Assembly (NCBI RefSeq): GCF_001294455.1
Contig: NZ_LIKT01000004.1
Location: forward strand, 1 to 64,000
DNA: 64,000 nt
Reading direction: 5' to 3'
Source: Phaeobacter sp. 11ANDIMAR09
GTDB lineage: Bacteria > Pseudomonadota > Alphaproteobacteria > Rhodobacterales > Rhodobacteraceae
The translations under genes were made by a program, and so were the position numbers. How positions within the stretch are numbered: position 1 is the stretch's first letter; every line of letters starts with the position of its first letter. Positions 28,132 through 36,850 of this stretch are shown here, piece by piece. The notes below the pieces were generated by a model, which did no database searches, was not told the origin of the DNA, and saw only the letters and a list, made by a program, of their open reading frames with translations.

Positions 28132-28377
28132 CTACAGATTTTGCAGATCAATGCAGCGTATGGGCTGGTTGAGCCGTCGTGCTGTAGGTCGCAGCCCTGT
28201 CACAAGCCGTTTGATCTGCTGCCCCAGAGCGGCAAGACCACCTGAACTTTTGTGTGAGAGAGAATCGGCAGGCGTCAAAGCCGGTGGCTGTTGAGGCGCT
28301 GCGGGGATGTCGCGGACCATCACACAGGGGTGACGCGTCGCGGTCATCATGGAGCGGGCATAGATATTAATCAGCAT
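28132..28377 (-). CDS. Small hypothetical protein divergent from a LysR gene
   Basis: 81 residues beginning MLINIYARSMM, with AGGAG eight bases upstream, the best reason to accept it. The first 12 residues are hydrophobic, the middle is proline-rich (IPAAPQQPPALTPADS) and the C-terminal 35 residues are basic (LGQQIKRLVTGLRPTARRLNQP). No family is recognised. It faces the LysR gene across about 100 bases holding a palindrome, so it may be the regulator's target. Could also be spurious. Confidence 0.5.
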   Translation of the reverse strand: MLINIYARSMMTATRHPCVMVRDIPAAPQQPPALTPADSLSHKSSGGLAALGQQIKRLVTGLRPTARRLNQPIRCIDLQNL

Positions 28378-28457
28378 CTTGTAATCTCCTGTGCTGGTGT
28401 TTCTGCCTTTGACTGTCACCGCAAACCGCGCAAGATGCGACTCAGGAAAAATTCACT

Positions 28458-28478
28458 TATGTAAGTCTGGATTACATA
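28458..28478. promoter_or_regulatory. Inverted repeat at the LysR start, probable operator
   Basis: TATGTAA-GTCTGGA-TTACATA is a perfect palindrome with a seven-base spacer, in a T-N11-A arrangement typical of LysR sites. It ends on the first base of the LysR start codon, which suggests self-repression plus control of the divergent small gene. Confidence 0.6.
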
Positions 28479-29371
28479 TGGACTGGCCTTCCCTGCCGCC
28501 TCTTGCCGCCTTACGGGCCTTTTGTGCCTATGCGGAGCATGGAAATCTGACCAAAGCAGGCGCGGCGCTAAATGTCAGCCATGCTGCCATCAGTCAGCAA
28601 CTGCGCAGCCTGGAGGATTATCTTGGCACACCTTTGCTGGATCGCAGTGGCCGGGCTTTGGCCCTGACCGAGGAGGGCAAGCATCTGGCCCAGGCCCTGT
28701 TGCTGGGGTTTGGGGCGATTCAATCGGCGGTTCAGGATCTCAGCACCCTGGGCGCGGCGCGGCCGCTGCATATCAGCTGCACGCCGATGTTTGCCGCCAA
28801 CTGGCTGATGCCGCGCCTGGCCGAGTTTCGCATGAAGCATCCGGATATTGATCTGGTGATCGACCCGCGCGGTGAAATTGTCTCGCTCCAGCCCGGCGGG
28901 GTCGATATTGCGCTGCGCTATGGCGACGGGGCCTGGGCGGGGCTCGACGCCGAAATACTGTTGTGCTCCCCCATGGTGGTGGTGGCCAAGCCCAGCCTGC
29001 TGCAGGATCGGGTCGTTCAGGCGCCAGAGGATCTGTTGGACCTGCCCTGGCTCGAAGAGCTGGGCACCACCGAGGCGGCTCATTGGCTGCGCTCGCGCGG
29101 GGTGGCCGAGGTCATTCGCGGCGCCAGTATCAAATTGCCGGGCAATTTGTTGATGCAGGCGGTGCGCGAAGGGCAGGGCGTCGCGGTGAGCGTGCGGGAC
29201 TTTGTTGAGGAGGATCTGAAGGCCGGGCGTCTGGTGGAACTGTTTACCGGAAATGAAGGGCGGGGCTATCACATCGTCACCCGCCCCGGAGTGCAGCGCC
29301 TGCAAGCGCGGCAGTTTATCGCCTGGCTGCGCCGAAACAGAAAAACCAATGAACCTGAGAGTGGTAGATAA
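28478..29371 (+). CDS. LysR-family regulator (GcvA-like)
   Basis: 297 residues from MDWPSLPPLAALRAFCAYAE; an upstream in-frame start would add 29 atypical residues. The helix-turn-helix reads GNLTKAGAALNVSHAAISQQL, and the effector domain has FAANWLMPRLAEF and DIALRYGDG, typical of the GcvA/AmpR-like group. It lies between the orphan FNR region and ccoG, but a link to respiration is only positional. Its product probably acts on the small divergent gene. Confidence 0.9.
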   Translation: MDWPSLPPLAALRAFCAYAEHGNLTKAGAALNVSHAAISQQLRSLEDYLGTPLLDRSGRALALTEEGKHLAQALLLGFGAIQSAVQDLSTLGAARPLHISCTPMFAANWLMPRLAEFRMKHPDIDLVIDPRGEIVSLQPGGVDIALRYGDGAWAGLDAEILLCSPMVVVAKPSLLQDRVVQAPEDLLDLPWLEELGTTEAAHWLRSRGVAEVIRGASIKLPGNLLMQAVREGQGVAVSVRDFVEEDLKAGRLVELFTGNEGRGYHIVTRPGVQRLQARQFIAWLRRNRKTNEPESGR

Positions 29372-29393
29372 AGATGCTTGTCCGATGCGCTTT

Positions 29394-29407
29394 TTGATCC
29401 ACGTCAA
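29394..29407 (+). promoter_or_regulatory. FNR/FnrL box upstream of ccoG
   Basis: TTGAT-CCAC-GTCAA matches the FNR consensus at nine of ten positions, centred about 71 bases before the ccoG GTG, with no other gene in between. It should activate ccoGHIS when oxygen is low. Confidence 0.85.
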
Positions 29408-29471
29408 AGAGCGTGACCTAAACATTTGAAAGAAACAGGCTAGAGAGACACATATTCAGTGGAGTGAGTCC

Positions 29472-30917
29472 GTGAGTGATTCCGATCCCGCCCCCAGCCT
29501 ATACGCCGCCAGGGAACCCGTATTTCCACGGCGCGTATCGGGCGTTTTTCGCAACCTGAAATGGTACATCTTGGCGATCACTTTGGGGATTTACTATATC
29601 ACCCCTTGGATCCGCTGGGACCGCGGTCCATCGCTGCCGGATCAGGCGGTTCTGCTGGATCTGGCAAACCGTCGTTTTTACTTCTTCTGGATCGAAATCT
29701 GGCCGCATGAATTCTACTTCGTGGCGGGGCTCTTGATCATGGCGGGCCTGGGATTGTTCCTCTTTACTTCGGCCCTGGGGCGGGTCTGGTGTGGCTATGC
29801 CTGCCCGCAGACGGTTTGGACCGATCTGTTCATATTGGTCGAGCGATGGATCGAGGGCGATCGAAACGCCCGCCTGCGGCTACATCGGCAAAAGAAAATG
29901 GATTTTCGCAAGGCCCGCCTGCGGCTGACCAAATGGACGGCCTGGATGCTGATTGGTTTGGCGACTGGCGGCGCCTGGGTGTTCTATTTTGCCGATGCCC
30001 CCACCTTGATGGTGGATCTGGTCACCGGTCAGGCGCATCCCATTGCCTATACCACCATGCTGGTTCTGACAGCGACGACCTTCTTCTTTGGTGGGATCGC
30101 CCGCGAACAGATCTGTATCTACGCCTGCCCCTGGCCGCGTATCCAGGCGGCGATGATGGACGAAGACACTCTGGTGGTCGGCTATCGTGACTGGCGCGGT
30201 GAGCCGCGCGGCAAGGCCAGCAAGAAAAAGGGCCAGGCAGAGATCGCCGATCCGCCAAAGGGGGACTGCATTGACTGCATGGCCTGCGTCAACGTCTGCC
30301 CCGTTGGGATTGATATTCGCGACGGCCAGCAGCTGGAATGTATCACCTGCGCGCTGTGTATTGATGCCTGCGATGATGTGATGGACAAGATCGGCAAGCC
30401 GCGTGGTCTCATCGACTATATGGCACTGTCGGACGAGGCTCATGAGCGTGCGGGTCAACCGCCGAAAAACATCTGGAAACACATTCTGCGACCGCGCACG
30501 ATTATGTATACGTCGATGTGGAGCTTTGTCGGTCTGGCGCTGGTCTTTGCCCTGTTCATCCGCTCGGATATTGACCTGACCGTGGCGCCCGTGCGCAACC
30601 CGACCTATGTCACCCTGTCTGATGGGTCGGTGCGCAACACCTATGATGTGCGTCTGCGCAACAAGCATGGTGAGGCCCGCCCCTTCAAACTGTCGCTCAA
30701 AGGCGATCCGGCGATGCGGGTGCAGCTCGAAGGCACGCCCTATGCCTCAGTTGAGGTTCCAGCGGATACCGCCTATCTTCAGCGGGTCTATATCGTGACG
30801 CCCAAGGGGGCCGCGGCTTCTGACGCGGAATCCACTCCGGTCAGAATCTGGGTAGAAGATCTCACCAATGGCGAACGCGCCTATAAAGACACCACCTTTA
30901 ACGGAAAAGGGAACTGA
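29472..30917 (+). CDS. ccoG: CcoG/FixG, cbb3 oxidase accessory copper reductase
   Basis: 481 residues from GTG with GGAGTGAG upstream. Five or so membrane helices surround the motif GRVWCGYACPQTVWTD and CIYACPWPR; a ferredoxin-like part carries CIDCMACVNVCP and CITCALCIDAC for two [4Fe-4S] clusters, and an immunoglobulin-like C-terminal domain follows (about 380-481). CcoG is thought to reduce Cu(II) to Cu(I) for delivery to the CuB site of the cbb3 oxidase. First gene of ccoGHIS. Confidence 0.96.
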   Translation: MSDSDPAPSLYAAREPVFPRRVSGVFRNLKWYILAITLGIYYITPWIRWDRGPSLPDQAVLLDLANRRFYFFWIEIWPHEFYFVAGLLIMAGLGLFLFTSALGRVWCGYACPQTVWTDLFILVERWIEGDRNARLRLHRQKKMDFRKARLRLTKWTAWMLIGLATGGAWVFYFADAPTLMVDLVTGQAHPIAYTTMLVLTATTFFFGGIAREQICIYACPWPRIQAAMMDEDTLVVGYRDWRGEPRGKASKKKGQAEIADPPKGDCIDCMACVNVCPVGIDIRDGQQLECITCALCIDACDDVMDKIGKPRGLIDYMALSDEAHERAGQPPKNIWKHILRPRTIMYTSMWSFVGLALVFALFIRSDIDLTVAPVRNPTYVTLSDGSVRNTYDVRLRNKHGEARPFKLSLKGDPAMRVQLEGTPYASVEVPADTAYLQRVYIVTPKGAAASDAESTPVRIWVEDLTNGERAYKDTTFNGKGN

Positions 30918-30919
30918 TC

Positions 30920-31384
30920 ATGGCTAAGGGGACGCGTGAACTGACAGGTCGTCACGTATTGATGATCTTTTGCGGTGCATTTGGGGTGATTATCAGCGTC
31001 AATCTGGCGCTGGCCTATAATGCGGTCAAAACCTTTCCGGGTCTCGAGGTGAAAAACTCCTATGTGGCCAGCCAGGAATTCGATACGCGGCGCGATGCGC
31101 AGCAATCGCTTGGCTGGTCGGTCTATGCCTCGGCGCAAGAAGACCAGGTTACCCTGGAGATCTCTGATGCCGAAGGCAAGCCTGTTGAAGTGGCCAAGCT
31201 GACAGCGACTTTAGGGCGGGCGACCCATGTACAGGACGACCAGATCCCGGAGTTCACCTTTAACGGAACCGCCTATGTAGCCCCTGCGAATCTTGGGCCG
31301 GGCAACTGGAATATCCGCATGGTGGCACGGGCCAAAAATGGCACTGAGTTCACCCAACGGGTGATCCTGCACGTAAGAGGGTAG
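30920..31384 (+). CDS. ccoH: CcoH/FixH family protein
   Basis: 154 residues, one N-terminal membrane helix (about 14-34) then a periplasmic beta domain with LGWSVYASAQEDQVTLEISDA in two strands and GPGNWNIRMVARAKNG. FixH/CcoH stays with the cbb3 complex and is needed for its assembly. Two bases separate it from ccoG and six from ccoI. Confidence 0.92.
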   Translation: MAKGTRELTGRHVLMIFCGAFGVIISVNLALAYNAVKTFPGLEVKNSYVASQEFDTRRDAQQSLGWSVYASAQEDQVTLEISDAEGKPVEVAKLTATLGRATHVQDDQIPEFTFNGTAYVAPANLGPGNWNIRMVARAKNGTEFTQRVILHVRG

Positions 31385-31390
31385 ATCAAG

Positions 31391-33571
31391 ATGACGGCCC
31401 AGATGCGCCCCGCAATGGCTGTATGCCCAGGCTGCGTTGCGGCCTCTACCGAGGCGGTCGAAACCGCCCCAACCGAGGCGCGTCTGGCGCTCTCCTTGCC
31501 GACAATCCACTGCCAGGCCTGTATTTCTAAGGTGGAGCGGGGGCTCAATGCCCACCCCGGCATTCATTCAGCGCGGGTCAACCTTACCCTGAAGCGCGCC
31601 CTGATTGAGGCCGATCCAGAGGTGCGCGCCGATGATCTGATCCCGGTGCTCGCGGATCTGGGGTTTGAGGCCCATGAACTGGATCTGGCCACACTGGCCG
31701 CAACCCAAAGCGACCGTGCCGGGCGCGATCTGTTGATGCGGCTGGCGGTTGCCGGCTTTGCCTCGATGAATGTGATGCTCTTGTCGGTCTCGGTCTGGTC
31801 CGGGGCCTCAGACGCCACCCGTGACATGTTCCACTGGATTTCGGCCGCCATCGCTTTTCCGGCGGTGATCTTTGCCGGTAAGCCCTTCTTTACCAATGCC
31901 TGGAGCGCCCTACGGGTTGGGCGGCTCAATATGGATGTGCCAATTGTTCTGGCCCTGGTGCTGGCGCTTGTCACCTCTCTTTGGGAGACCAGCCTGTCGG
32001 GGGATCACGCTTATTTTGATGCGGCCCTGACGCTGACCTTCTTTTTGCTGGCTGGGCGCTATCTGGATTATCGCACCCGCGCCGTGGCGCGCTCCGCGGC
32101 CGAGGAACTTGCCGCACTCGAAGTGCCCCGCGCCATCCGTATGGAAGACGATACGGAGGTCGAGGTGCCGGTGGCTGATCTGGCCTATGGCGATCTTATC
32201 CTGGTGCGCCCAGGTGGTCGGATGCCGGTGGATGGCGTCATTGCCACCGGCGAATCCGAGCTGGACCGCTCCTTGCTCACTGGCGAGACGCTGCCGGTCT
32301 TTGCCGCGCCGGGCACGCAGGTCTCGGCCGGAGAGGTCAATCTGACCGGCCCGCTGGTGGTCCGTGCTGAGGCCGTGGGCGAGGACACCTCGTTGCACCG
32401 CATGGCGGATCTGGTCGCGATCGCCGAATCTGGCCGCTCGCGCTACACCTCGTTGGCCGATAGCGCCGCCAAGCTTTATGCCCCGGGTGTTCATATCCTG
32501 TCGGCTTTGGCCTTTGTCGGCTGGTATCTCTACACCTTTGATCTGCGGATGGCGCTGAACATTGCGGCGGCTGTTTTGATCATCACCTGCCCCTGTGCAC
32601 TGGGTCTTGCGGTGCCTGCGGTGACCACGGCGGCCTCGGGGCGGTTGTTCAAAAAGGGCATGTTGATCAAACATTCCACCGCGCTGGAGCGTCTGGCCGG
32701 AGTGGATACCGTGGTTTTTGACAAAACCGGCACCTTGACGACGGGGACCCCTCAGTTGGAAAACCTCGAAGTCTTCACCCGCGCCGAGCTGGAGATCGCC
32801 CTGGCGCTGGCGGAAGGCTCTTCGCACCCCCTGTCGCGGGCTCTCACCGCTGCGGCACGTACGGCGGGAATTGCGCCGACCGACGTTACCGACCTGCAGG
32901 AACGCCCAGGCTTTGGTACCCAAGGCCAGTATATGGGTCGCACCGTACGCTTGGGCCGTGCCGCTTGGTTGGGGGCTGACCAGGGCAGTCAAACGGCAGC
33001 CTGGCTGGACACCGGTGAAGGGGCTGCGCCACGTGGTTTCCTGTTCCACGATGCGCTGCGCCCCGGTGCAGCCGAGGCGGTGGCGCAACTGCATGCGGCT
33101 GGCAAAGAGGTTCTGTTGATCTCCGGCGATACCACCGCCGCTGTCGAGGATCTGGCGCAGCGTCTGGGCATCCAGAAATGGCTGGCCGAGGCGCTGCCGG
33201 AGGACAAGGCCGAGCGCATTCAATCCCTGTCTGACCGGGGCCACAAGGTTCTGATGGTGGGCGACGGGTTGAACGACACCGCTGCCCTGACGGCGGCGCA
33301 TGTCTCGATCTCGCCGGCCTCTGCCTTGGATGCGGCGCGGGTGGCCTCGGATATTGTGTTGCTGGGACAGGATCTGGAGCCCATCGCCGAGGCCTGTATA
33401 GTCGCCAACAAGGCCACCAAACGCATCCGCGAGAATTTCCGCATTGCCACGCTCTACAACGTGATCGCGGTGCCGCTGGCCATTGCAGGCTTTGCAACCC
33501 CCTTGATTGCGGCGCTGGCAATGTCTAGCTCTTCGATTACCGTATCTCTTAATGCGCTGCGTCTGAAGTAA
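31391..33571 (+). CDS. ccoI: CcoI/FixI copper-exporting P-type ATPase
   Basis: 726 residues. An N-terminal heavy-metal domain contains IHCQACISKVE (CxxC) preceded by another CPGC. Membrane motif ITCPCALGLAVP gives the CPC metal site, the phosphorylation loop is VFDKTGTLTTG, the nucleotide site has SSHPLSRA, and the hinge is MVGDGLNDTAAL. CcoI moves copper across the membrane for cbb3 assembly, unlike detoxifying CopA. Third gene of ccoGHIS. Confidence 0.96.
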   Translation: MTAQMRPAMAVCPGCVAASTEAVETAPTEARLALSLPTIHCQACISKVERGLNAHPGIHSARVNLTLKRALIEADPEVRADDLIPVLADLGFEAHELDLATLAATQSDRAGRDLLMRLAVAGFASMNVMLLSVSVWSGASDATRDMFHWISAAIAFPAVIFAGKPFFTNAWSALRVGRLNMDVPIVLALVLALVTSLWETSLSGDHAYFDAALTLTFFLLAGRYLDYRTRAVARSAAEELAALEVPRAIRMEDDTEVEVPVADLAYGDLILVRPGGRMPVDGVIATGESELDRSLLTGETLPVFAAPGTQVSAGEVNLTGPLVVRAEAVGEDTSLHRMADLVAIAESGRSRYTSLADSAAKLYAPGVHILSALAFVGWYLYTFDLRMALNIAAAVLIITCPCALGLAVPAVTTAASGRLFKKGMLIKHSTALERLAGVDTVVFDKTGTLTTGTPQLENLEVFTRAELEIALALAEGSSHPLSRALTAAARTAGIAPTDVTDLQERPGFGTQGQYMGRTVRLGRAAWLGADQGSQTAAWLDTGEGAAPRGFLFHDALRPGAAEAVAQLHAAGKEVLLISGDTTAAVEDLAQRLGIQKWLAEALPEDKAERIQSLSDRGHKVLMVGDGLNDTAALTAAHVSISPASALDAARVASDIVLLGQDLEPIAEACIVANKATKRIRENFRIATLYNVIAVPLAIAGFATPLIAALAMSSSSITVSLNALRLK

Positions 33572-33604
33572 TCCGCGCCGCGCCCGACAAAAGTGCCAAA
33601 ACCC

Positions 33605-33763
33605 ATGAGCGTTCTCGCCTATCTCATCCCGATTTCGCTGCTCTTGGGCGGCGGTGCTCTGGCGGCCTTTGTCTATACGGTGCGCTCAAACCAATATGAC
33701 GATCCCGAAGGGGATTCGCGCCGCATCCTGAGCGACGAGTGGGACGACCAACCCAAACCGTGA
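33605..33763 (+). CDS. ccoS: cbb3 oxidase maturation protein CcoS
   Basis: 52 residues: MSVLAYLIPISLLLGGGALA as a membrane helix, then FVYTVRSNQYDDPEGDSRRI and an acidic tail. The helix followed by a VRSxQYDDPxGDxxRIL pattern is diagnostic of CcoS, needed to insert cofactors in CcoN. It begins 33 bases after ccoI and completes ccoGHIS. Confidence 0.92.
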   Translation: MSVLAYLIPISLLLGGGALAAFVYTVRSNQYDDPEGDSRRILSDEWDDQPKP

Positions 33764-33919
33764 TGAGGTTCCCCGGGGCTCTTCTTTTGCCCTTGGGAAA
33801 TGTGATCCTGGGTCACGCACCGGGGAAGTGCTATGGTCACTTGTGTTGAAGCAATGCCAATGTCTGCCCTACTGTAGTTGCGCTCACGTGGGGTGGAAGT
33901 GTTGGAGAGGACCGTCGGA

Positions 33920-34351
33920 ATGATTGCCTATGTCACAGTGGGGGCCGACGATATTGCTCTGGCCAAAAGGTTCTACTGCGCGTTTCTGCCCGCCCTTGGG
34001 TATGAATTGACCGAGGGTCCGGAGGGGCTGAGCTACGCCCTGCCGGTTGCGTCCGGGCAGTCTCCGGTCTTGCCGGATTTCTACGTTAAACCCCCGTTTG
34101 ACGGGCAGCACGCCACGACGGGCAATGGGGTCATGATCGCTTTTGAGGCTGGCTGTCAGCAGCAGGTCCGCGACCTGCATGCCTCGGCGCTTGCCGCAGG
34201 CGGTTTTGATGAGGGGCAGCCGGGGTTTCGGCCAGCCTATGGCGCTCGTTTCTATGTGAGCTACCTGCGCGATCCGCAGGGCAACAAGATCGCCCTGTTT
34301 TCAAGCAACCCCAATGAACCGGGCCGCGACGACCACGCCCAAAGCCTCTGA
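33920..34351 (+). CDS. VOC (glyoxalase/bleomycin-resistance) family protein
   Basis: 143 residues from MIAYVTVGADD, with GAGAGGA upstream; an in-frame start 14 residues earlier is less likely. Two beta-alpha-beta-beta-beta modules are visible, one with DIALAKRFYCAFLPALGY and one ending YFVS-like YVSYLRDPQGNKIALF. Members bind a divalent metal and act on small electrophiles or antibiotics; substrate unknown. Monocistronic and followed by a two-way terminator. Confidence 0.85.
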   Translation: MIAYVTVGADDIALAKRFYCAFLPALGYELTEGPEGLSYALPVASGQSPVLPDFYVKPPFDGQHATTGNGVMIAFEAGCQQQVRDLHASALAAGGFDEGQPGFRPAYGARFYVSYLRDPQGNKIALFSSNPNEPGRDDHAQSL

Positions 34352-34383
34352 ACCTGCGTAAACTTTGGTGCTTGTCCAAATGG

Positions 34384-34411
34384 AAAAGGCCCCTCCGCAG
34401 AGGGGCCTTTG
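34384..34411. terminator. Two-way terminator between VOC gene and DD-carboxypeptidase
   Basis: AAAAGGCCCCT/AGGGGCCTTT forms a strong stem with A and T flanks on both sides, suited to ending both converging transcripts. Confidence 0.8.
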
Positions 34412-34470
34412 AGTGCGGCCAGTCACGAGAGGTAAGCCCGTGGCCGCAGGGATTTATTGGTGCTGCTGGG

Positions 34471-36135
34471 TCAGGGCCCCAGCGTATCGCAGGCGATGTT
34501 GCGGGCGCTCAACCGGCGGCAGGCGAGCTCTGCCTGCTCCTTGGTCATGCCAAGGAAATTGGCATCATAACCAAGCCGGGATTTGGCGACCTTGCGCAGG
34601 GTGCCGTTAAGGGTCTCCATCTCGGATAGCGCGGTGCGCAGCAGGACCTTTTCGGCCTGATAGGCATTGGTATAGCGCCCGACATTGATCCCCCAATAGC
34701 GCCCACCTGAGGTCGAAAGCCGGGTCACCACCACCGGGGGTTGCTCGGTAGCGGCTTCGGCATTGGCAAGCCTGACGGGGCGGGCCATGGGGCGCAAACC
34801 GGTAAAGGGCACGGGCTGCACAGCGACGCGCGCGATGGCCTGAGTTACCGTTCCTGGCTCAGCGGTCTGCGTGGTCGTGGGAACCGGTCCGGTGGAGGCT
34901 GGCAGCACCTCGGCCTCTGCAATGGCTGCGGTGATGCTGGCCTGCAAAGCGTCAGGGTCTATTACGCTGTCCACCGGCGTCGCTGCAGCCAGTGTTTCGG
35001 TTTGGGGGGCTTTAGCCGGTGTTTCGCTGGTGCCCGGCTGCGCTGGGTCGGTCTGGGTCGCGGTGGCGATCTGCACGGCTTCGGCTACCACTGCGGGATC
35101 TACAATCGGGGTGGGGCGCGGCAGGGGGCGCAGGCTGACTTTTACCAACCCGTTGACGCGCACTGTTTTGCCCGATCCGCCGCTGGTGGCCCCGGCCACC
35201 AGGTTAGATCCGCCCGATCCGCTATTGCCGACATAGGCCGGACGTCTGGGGGCCTGAACCCTGGCCCGCGACGGGGCCCGGCGGAAGCCGAGATCCAGAA
35301 GCTCGACGATTCGGGCATTGCGCGAGGTCGAGGATTTGCCGCCAAAAACGGTTGCGATAATGCGTTCGTTGCCACGTTTGGCCGAGGCGACAAGATTGGA
35401 GCCAGCGGCGCGGGTATAGCCGGTCTTGATGCCATCGGCGCCTTTGTAGGCGGCCAACAGGCGGCGGTTTGTATTGGGAACAGTTTTGACACCCGCATCA
35501 ATCGAGGTGCGCGAGAACAGGTGATAGTATTCCGGGTAATCATACAGGATATGCCGCCCCATGGTGGTCATGTCGCGGGCGGTCGACAGATGCCCGGATT
35601 CGGTCAACCCATGGGCATTCTTGAAGGTGGTACGCGACATGCCAAGCGCCTTGGCGGTGCGGGTCATACGTCGGGCAAAGGCGGCCTCGGAGCCGGAAAT
35701 GGCCTCACCGATGGCGGTGGCGGCATCATTGGCGGATTTCACCGCCGCGGCCCGAATCAGATAGCGAAAGGCGATGCGCTGACCAGATTTCAGCCCCAGT
35801 TTTGACGGAGGCTCGGAGGCGGCATTTTTGCTGATGCGCACCTTCTGGTCGAGGGAGATCTCGCCGTTGCGCACGGCCTCAAAGGCAATATAGAGCGTCA
35901 TCATTTTGGTCAAAGAGGCCGGATGCAGCCGGGCATCGGCATTGCGCGAATGCAGCACTTCACCGGTGCGCGCGTCAATGACCACAGCCGCATAGGCCGC
36001 AGCATGGGCCTGGCTCGGGGGAACCAGCGTCATTCCCAGGGAAAGAAGAGCACCCATGATCCACAGCACAGACCGGGCGAATGCCCGCTGTCCGCGGATC
36101 AGGTGCCTAGACCTGATCTGCACGATATCTGCCAT
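34471..36135 (-). CDS. D-alanyl-D-alanine carboxypeptidase with SPOR domain
   Basis: 554 residues from MADIVQIRSRHL, AGAGGC upstream. A signal peptide (about 15-47, ending SQAHA) leads to a class A low-molecular-weight PBP domain: SLTK (catalytic SxxK), SAND (SxN) and GIKTGYT (KTG). A long proline/threonine-rich linker and a C-terminal SPOR domain (about 475-554, GRYWGINVGRYTNAYQAEKV) follow; SPOR domains bind denuded glycan at the division septum. The enzyme trims peptide stems in the periplasm, probably at division sites. The fusion of DacA-type catalysis with SPOR is typical of alphaproteobacteria. Confidence 0.92.
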   Translation of the reverse strand: MADIVQIRSRHLIRGQRAFARSVLWIMGALLSLGMTLVPPSQAHAAAYAAVVIDARTGEVLHSRNADARLHPASLTKMMTLYIAFEAVRNGEISLDQKVRISKNAASEPPSKLGLKSGQRIAFRYLIRAAAVKSANDAATAIGEAISGSEAAFARRMTRTAKALGMSRTTFKNAHGLTESGHLSTARDMTTMGRHILYDYPEYYHLFSRTSIDAGVKTVPNTNRRLLAAYKGADGIKTGYTRAAGSNLVASAKRGNERIIATVFGGKSSTSRNARIVELLDLGFRRAPSRARVQAPRRPAYVGNSGSGGSNLVAGATSGGSGKTVRVNGLVKVSLRPLPRPTPIVDPAVVAEAVQIATATQTDPAQPGTSETPAKAPQTETLAAATPVDSVIDPDALQASITAAIAEAEVLPASTGPVPTTTQTAEPGTVTQAIARVAVQPVPFTGLRPMARPVRLANAEAATEQPPVVVTRLSTSGGRYWGINVGRYTNAYQAEKVLLRTALSEMETLNGTLRKVAKSRLGYDANFLGMTKEQAELACRRLSARNIACDTLGP

Positions 36136-36490
36136 TTTTGCCTCTTGCCGCCGGTTTTCCGGCTGACGTTTTTGCCTGCTTTGAAGAAAGCCTAGCATAG
36201 AGATGGTTTGGAAGAAACCTTGGCGATCTGTGGTTTGTGGCTGGTAAGAAAGGACTTCCCCAAGATCTAGTGGCAGCTTTGTGAGTCCCGCCTAGATCGG
36301 GGTTGTCTTAAAGAAGGGTAAACAAAAAGGGCGGTGCAGTCGTGCCAGAACAATCGCGGCCTGGGCTGCAAATGGCGGGGGGTGCGACCTCTTGGCAACA
36401 TCTGGAAATATTCTGTGCTGGCAGGCCGGTGGGTTTTGTAAAGACAAGGTGGGCAAGACCGGCGAGGTTTTGGGCCCCGCCGCTCAGGGG
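36136..36490. other. Intergenic stretch without recognised gene
   Basis: About 355 bases between the DD-carboxypeptidase start and the end of the isomerase-like gene, both leftward. I see no ORF with a ribosome site, no RNA motif and no clear repeat; it should contain the carboxypeptidase promoter and the end of the isomerase transcript. Confidence 0.5.
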
Positions 36491-36817
36491 TTAGGCGGTG
36501 AGCCTGCGGGTCACATAATGGGGCGTGGCATAGTGCAGCCCGAATGAAAACTCGCAAGGGCGCGGCAGCCTGGCGCTAACAGTCTGTTCCAGATCGGCCA
36601 GCAGCGCCGCCGAAAATGCCTCGTCTCGGTGGGATTTCACCAACAAAGAGACACTGACGGTAACATGGCTGTGGTGGAATTCGCTGGTGGGGTAGGCGCG
36701 CCCCTTGCAGGCGCCGGCGCCTGCATCATGCCGCAGGATAATGGTCTCGATTTCGGCGAGTATTGCGCGGCTGTCGATTTGCAGATCGTCTGAGTATTTG
36801 ATCTCTGCATGTGGCAT
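36491..36817 (-). CDS. 5-carboxymethyl-2-hydroxymuconate isomerase-like protein
   Basis: 108 residues starting MPHAEIKYSDDLQID, where Pro2 after removal of the initiator methionine would be the catalytic base of the tautomerase superfamily. The family pattern continues with AILAEIETIILRHD and CKGRAYP. The E. coli homologue (HpaF) works in homoprotocatechuate breakdown, but no other gene of that pathway is nearby, so the substrate is open. It follows the HAD hydrolase gene on the same strand with a short gap. Confidence 0.8.
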   Translation of the reverse strand: MPHAEIKYSDDLQIDSRAILAEIETIILRHDAGAGACKGRAYPTSEFHHSHVTVSVSLLVKSHRDEAFSAALLADLEQTVSARLPRPCEFSFGLHYATPHYVTRRLTA

Positions 36818-36850
36818 TGGAGGCTGCTCCTGTTGGTATTGGGCTTTGGG

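Noticed and set aside
28027-28245. 72-codon plus-strand ORF after the orphan FNR box
   Set aside because: It starts inside the long hairpin, has no ribosome site, and shows no protein-like pattern.
36267-36557. 96-codon minus-strand ORF
   Set aside because: Overlaps the end of the isomerase-like gene in another frame and has no ribosome site.
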